Positions 5,580 through 6,177 of a stretch of 6,177 nucleotides of DNA are shown piece by piece. Below the pieces are notes generated by a model that was given only the letters and a program-made list of their open reading frames with translations, was not told the origin of the DNA and did not search any database. This DNA comes from Betaproteobacteria bacterium (lineage in GTDB: Bacteria > Pseudomonadota > Gammaproteobacteria > Burkholderiales > SG8-41), in the NCBI GenBank assembly GCA_021732805.1, contig JAKFUJ010000033.1, positions 1 through 6,177 on the forward strand. The letters run 5' to 3'. The position numbers were made by a program, and so were the translations under genes. How positions within the stretch are numbered: the first letter of the stretch is position 1; each line of letters starts with the position of its first letter.

Positions 5580-5684
5580 GGCGCTGTCCCGGATACGGTT
5601 GCGGCGCAATCATCGAAAGCGTTCCGGTCGCCGGGGCGCACGAAAAACCGGATATTGTTTGAACACAGGAAAACAGGGGTCACC

Positions 5685-6177
5685 ATGCGCAAGTCGATAA
5701 CAGCAGCGTTTTTCGCGGCACTGGCAGCTACGTCAACCGTTGCCCTGCCTGCAACCACCACAACCACATTTGCAGTCACGGCCATAGTCGGCGCAAGTTG
5801 CACCCTGGGCACCGTGACCACGCTCGGATTCGGCACTTACGATCCACTCACGGCCGTCGACAATGACGCGACGACCAGCATTGCAGTAACCTGCACGCTG
5901 CTGACACCCTATAACATCGGCCTGAATGCCGGCACCACAAGCGGCGGCACCGTTGCCCAGCGAAAAATGCAGGGCGTTACTCCTGCAAACACGCTCGACT
6001 ACAACCTGTACAGCAATGCCGGCCGCACGATAATCTGGGGCAACACCATCGGCAGCAATACCGTGGCAGCCATCGGCAGCGGCACCGCGCAAAACCACAC
6101 CGTTTATGGCCGCATCACCAGCGGCACCGCAGCGAACGAAGATACATACTCTGATACCATCACCGTAACCGTGACGT
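5685..6177 (+). CDS. Spore coat U domain (SCPU) secreted protein, possible pilin-like subunit, truncated at the window edge
   Basis: The frame is open from the ATG at 5685 to the end: 164 codons plus one base. It starts with a signal peptide (MRKSITAAFFAALAATSTVA, cleavage near VA/LPA) and continues with a Thr-rich mature start (ATTTTTFAVTAIV). The SCPU (PF05229) pattern is clear: GASCTLG with Cys39, LGFGTYDPL, then IAVTCTLLTPYNIGLNAG with Cys70, LDYNLYSNAGRTIIWG, and the terminal YSDTITVTVT strand. Members usually end with that strand plus one aromatic residue, and the leftover base T fits this, so the protein is probably complete but for its last codon and stop. Cys39 and Cys70 likely form a disulfide. 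In proteobacteria these proteins are exported and are often subunits of archaic (Csu-like) chaperone-usher pili, encoded with a chaperone and usher; none is visible here. An AGGGG ribosome site lies 5 nt before the start. Confidence 0.9.
   Translation, partial: MRKSITAAFFAALAATSTVALPATTTTTFAVTAIVGASCTLGTVTTLGFGTYDPLTAVDNDATTSIAVTCTLLTPYNIGLNAGTTSGGTVAQRKMQGVTPANTLDYNLYSNAGRTIIWGNTIGSNTVAAIGSGTAQNHTVYGRITSGTAANEDTYSDTITVTVT

Larger units (their letters stand above)
5304..5684. other. Gene-free divergent region between thioredoxin and the SCPU protein gene
   Basis: 381 bases with no credible gene on either strand; short open frames here lack ribosome sites and family features. Going left to right it holds the thioredoxin ribosome site (5311-5315), a possible thioredoxin -10 on the minus strand (TATACT, 5388-5393, no good -35), a 10-bp tandem repeat, two CCCGGG-cored palindromes, an 18-bp dyad, and an extended -10 ahead of the SCPU gene. 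The SCPU ribosome site AGGGG is at 5675-5679, 5 nt before the ATG. Confidence 0.7.

Noticed and set aside
5733..6098. Open frames on the minus strand across the SCPU gene
   Set aside because: They are antisense to a clear SCPU protein with signal peptide and conserved cysteines; no ribosome site or family feature supports them.

Overview
The window looks like chromosomal DNA from a GC-rich betaproteobacterium, most likely a member of the Burkholderiales. The main support is a Bug/TctC-type solute-binding protein, a family greatly expanded in that order. An HAE1-type RND pump, a spore-coat-U-type secreted protein and GC-rich intergenic inverted repeats fit the same placement. This is inference from family distribution; no rRNA or other taxonomic marker is present.

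Layout. Positions 1-1195 (minus) hold the first 398 codons of an AcrB/MexB-like RND efflux permease, cut by the window edge just before the proton-relay aspartates of TM4. Positions 1394-2479 (minus) encode its periplasmic adaptor. The 198 bases between them are almost entirely a nested inverted repeat that contains the permease ribosome binding site. Upstream on the same strand, 2573-3736 encodes an alpha/beta hydrolase with a full Ser-Asp-His triad. Divergent from it, 3896-4861 (plus) encodes the exported Bug/TctC solute-binding protein. The shared 159-bp gap carries an AT-rich palindrome and a tandem TTTGACA repeat. After a 67-bp AT-rich convergent gap with no clear terminator hairpin, 4929-5303 (minus) encodes a one-domain thioredoxin with a Gln-rich tail. 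A 381-bp gene-free region (5304-5684) holds two 12-bp palindromes sharing a CCCGGG core, a 10-bp tandem repeat, and an 18-bp dyad ahead of an extended -10 element. From 5685 (plus) to the window end runs a spore coat U domain (SCPU) protein, missing only its last codon or codons.

How the parts relate. Adaptor and permease form a tripartite efflux operon that lacks its outer-membrane channel in this window. The hydrolase and the solute-binding protein may serve uptake and hydrolysis of the same kind of small organic molecule, but only their divergent arrangement supports this. Thioredoxin and the SCPU gene point away from each other and appear to be separate units; the SCPU gene may open a chaperone-usher pilus locus beyond the right edge. 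The most unusual structure is the adaptor-permease intergenic stem, whose geometry suggests translational coupling of the two pump subunits.
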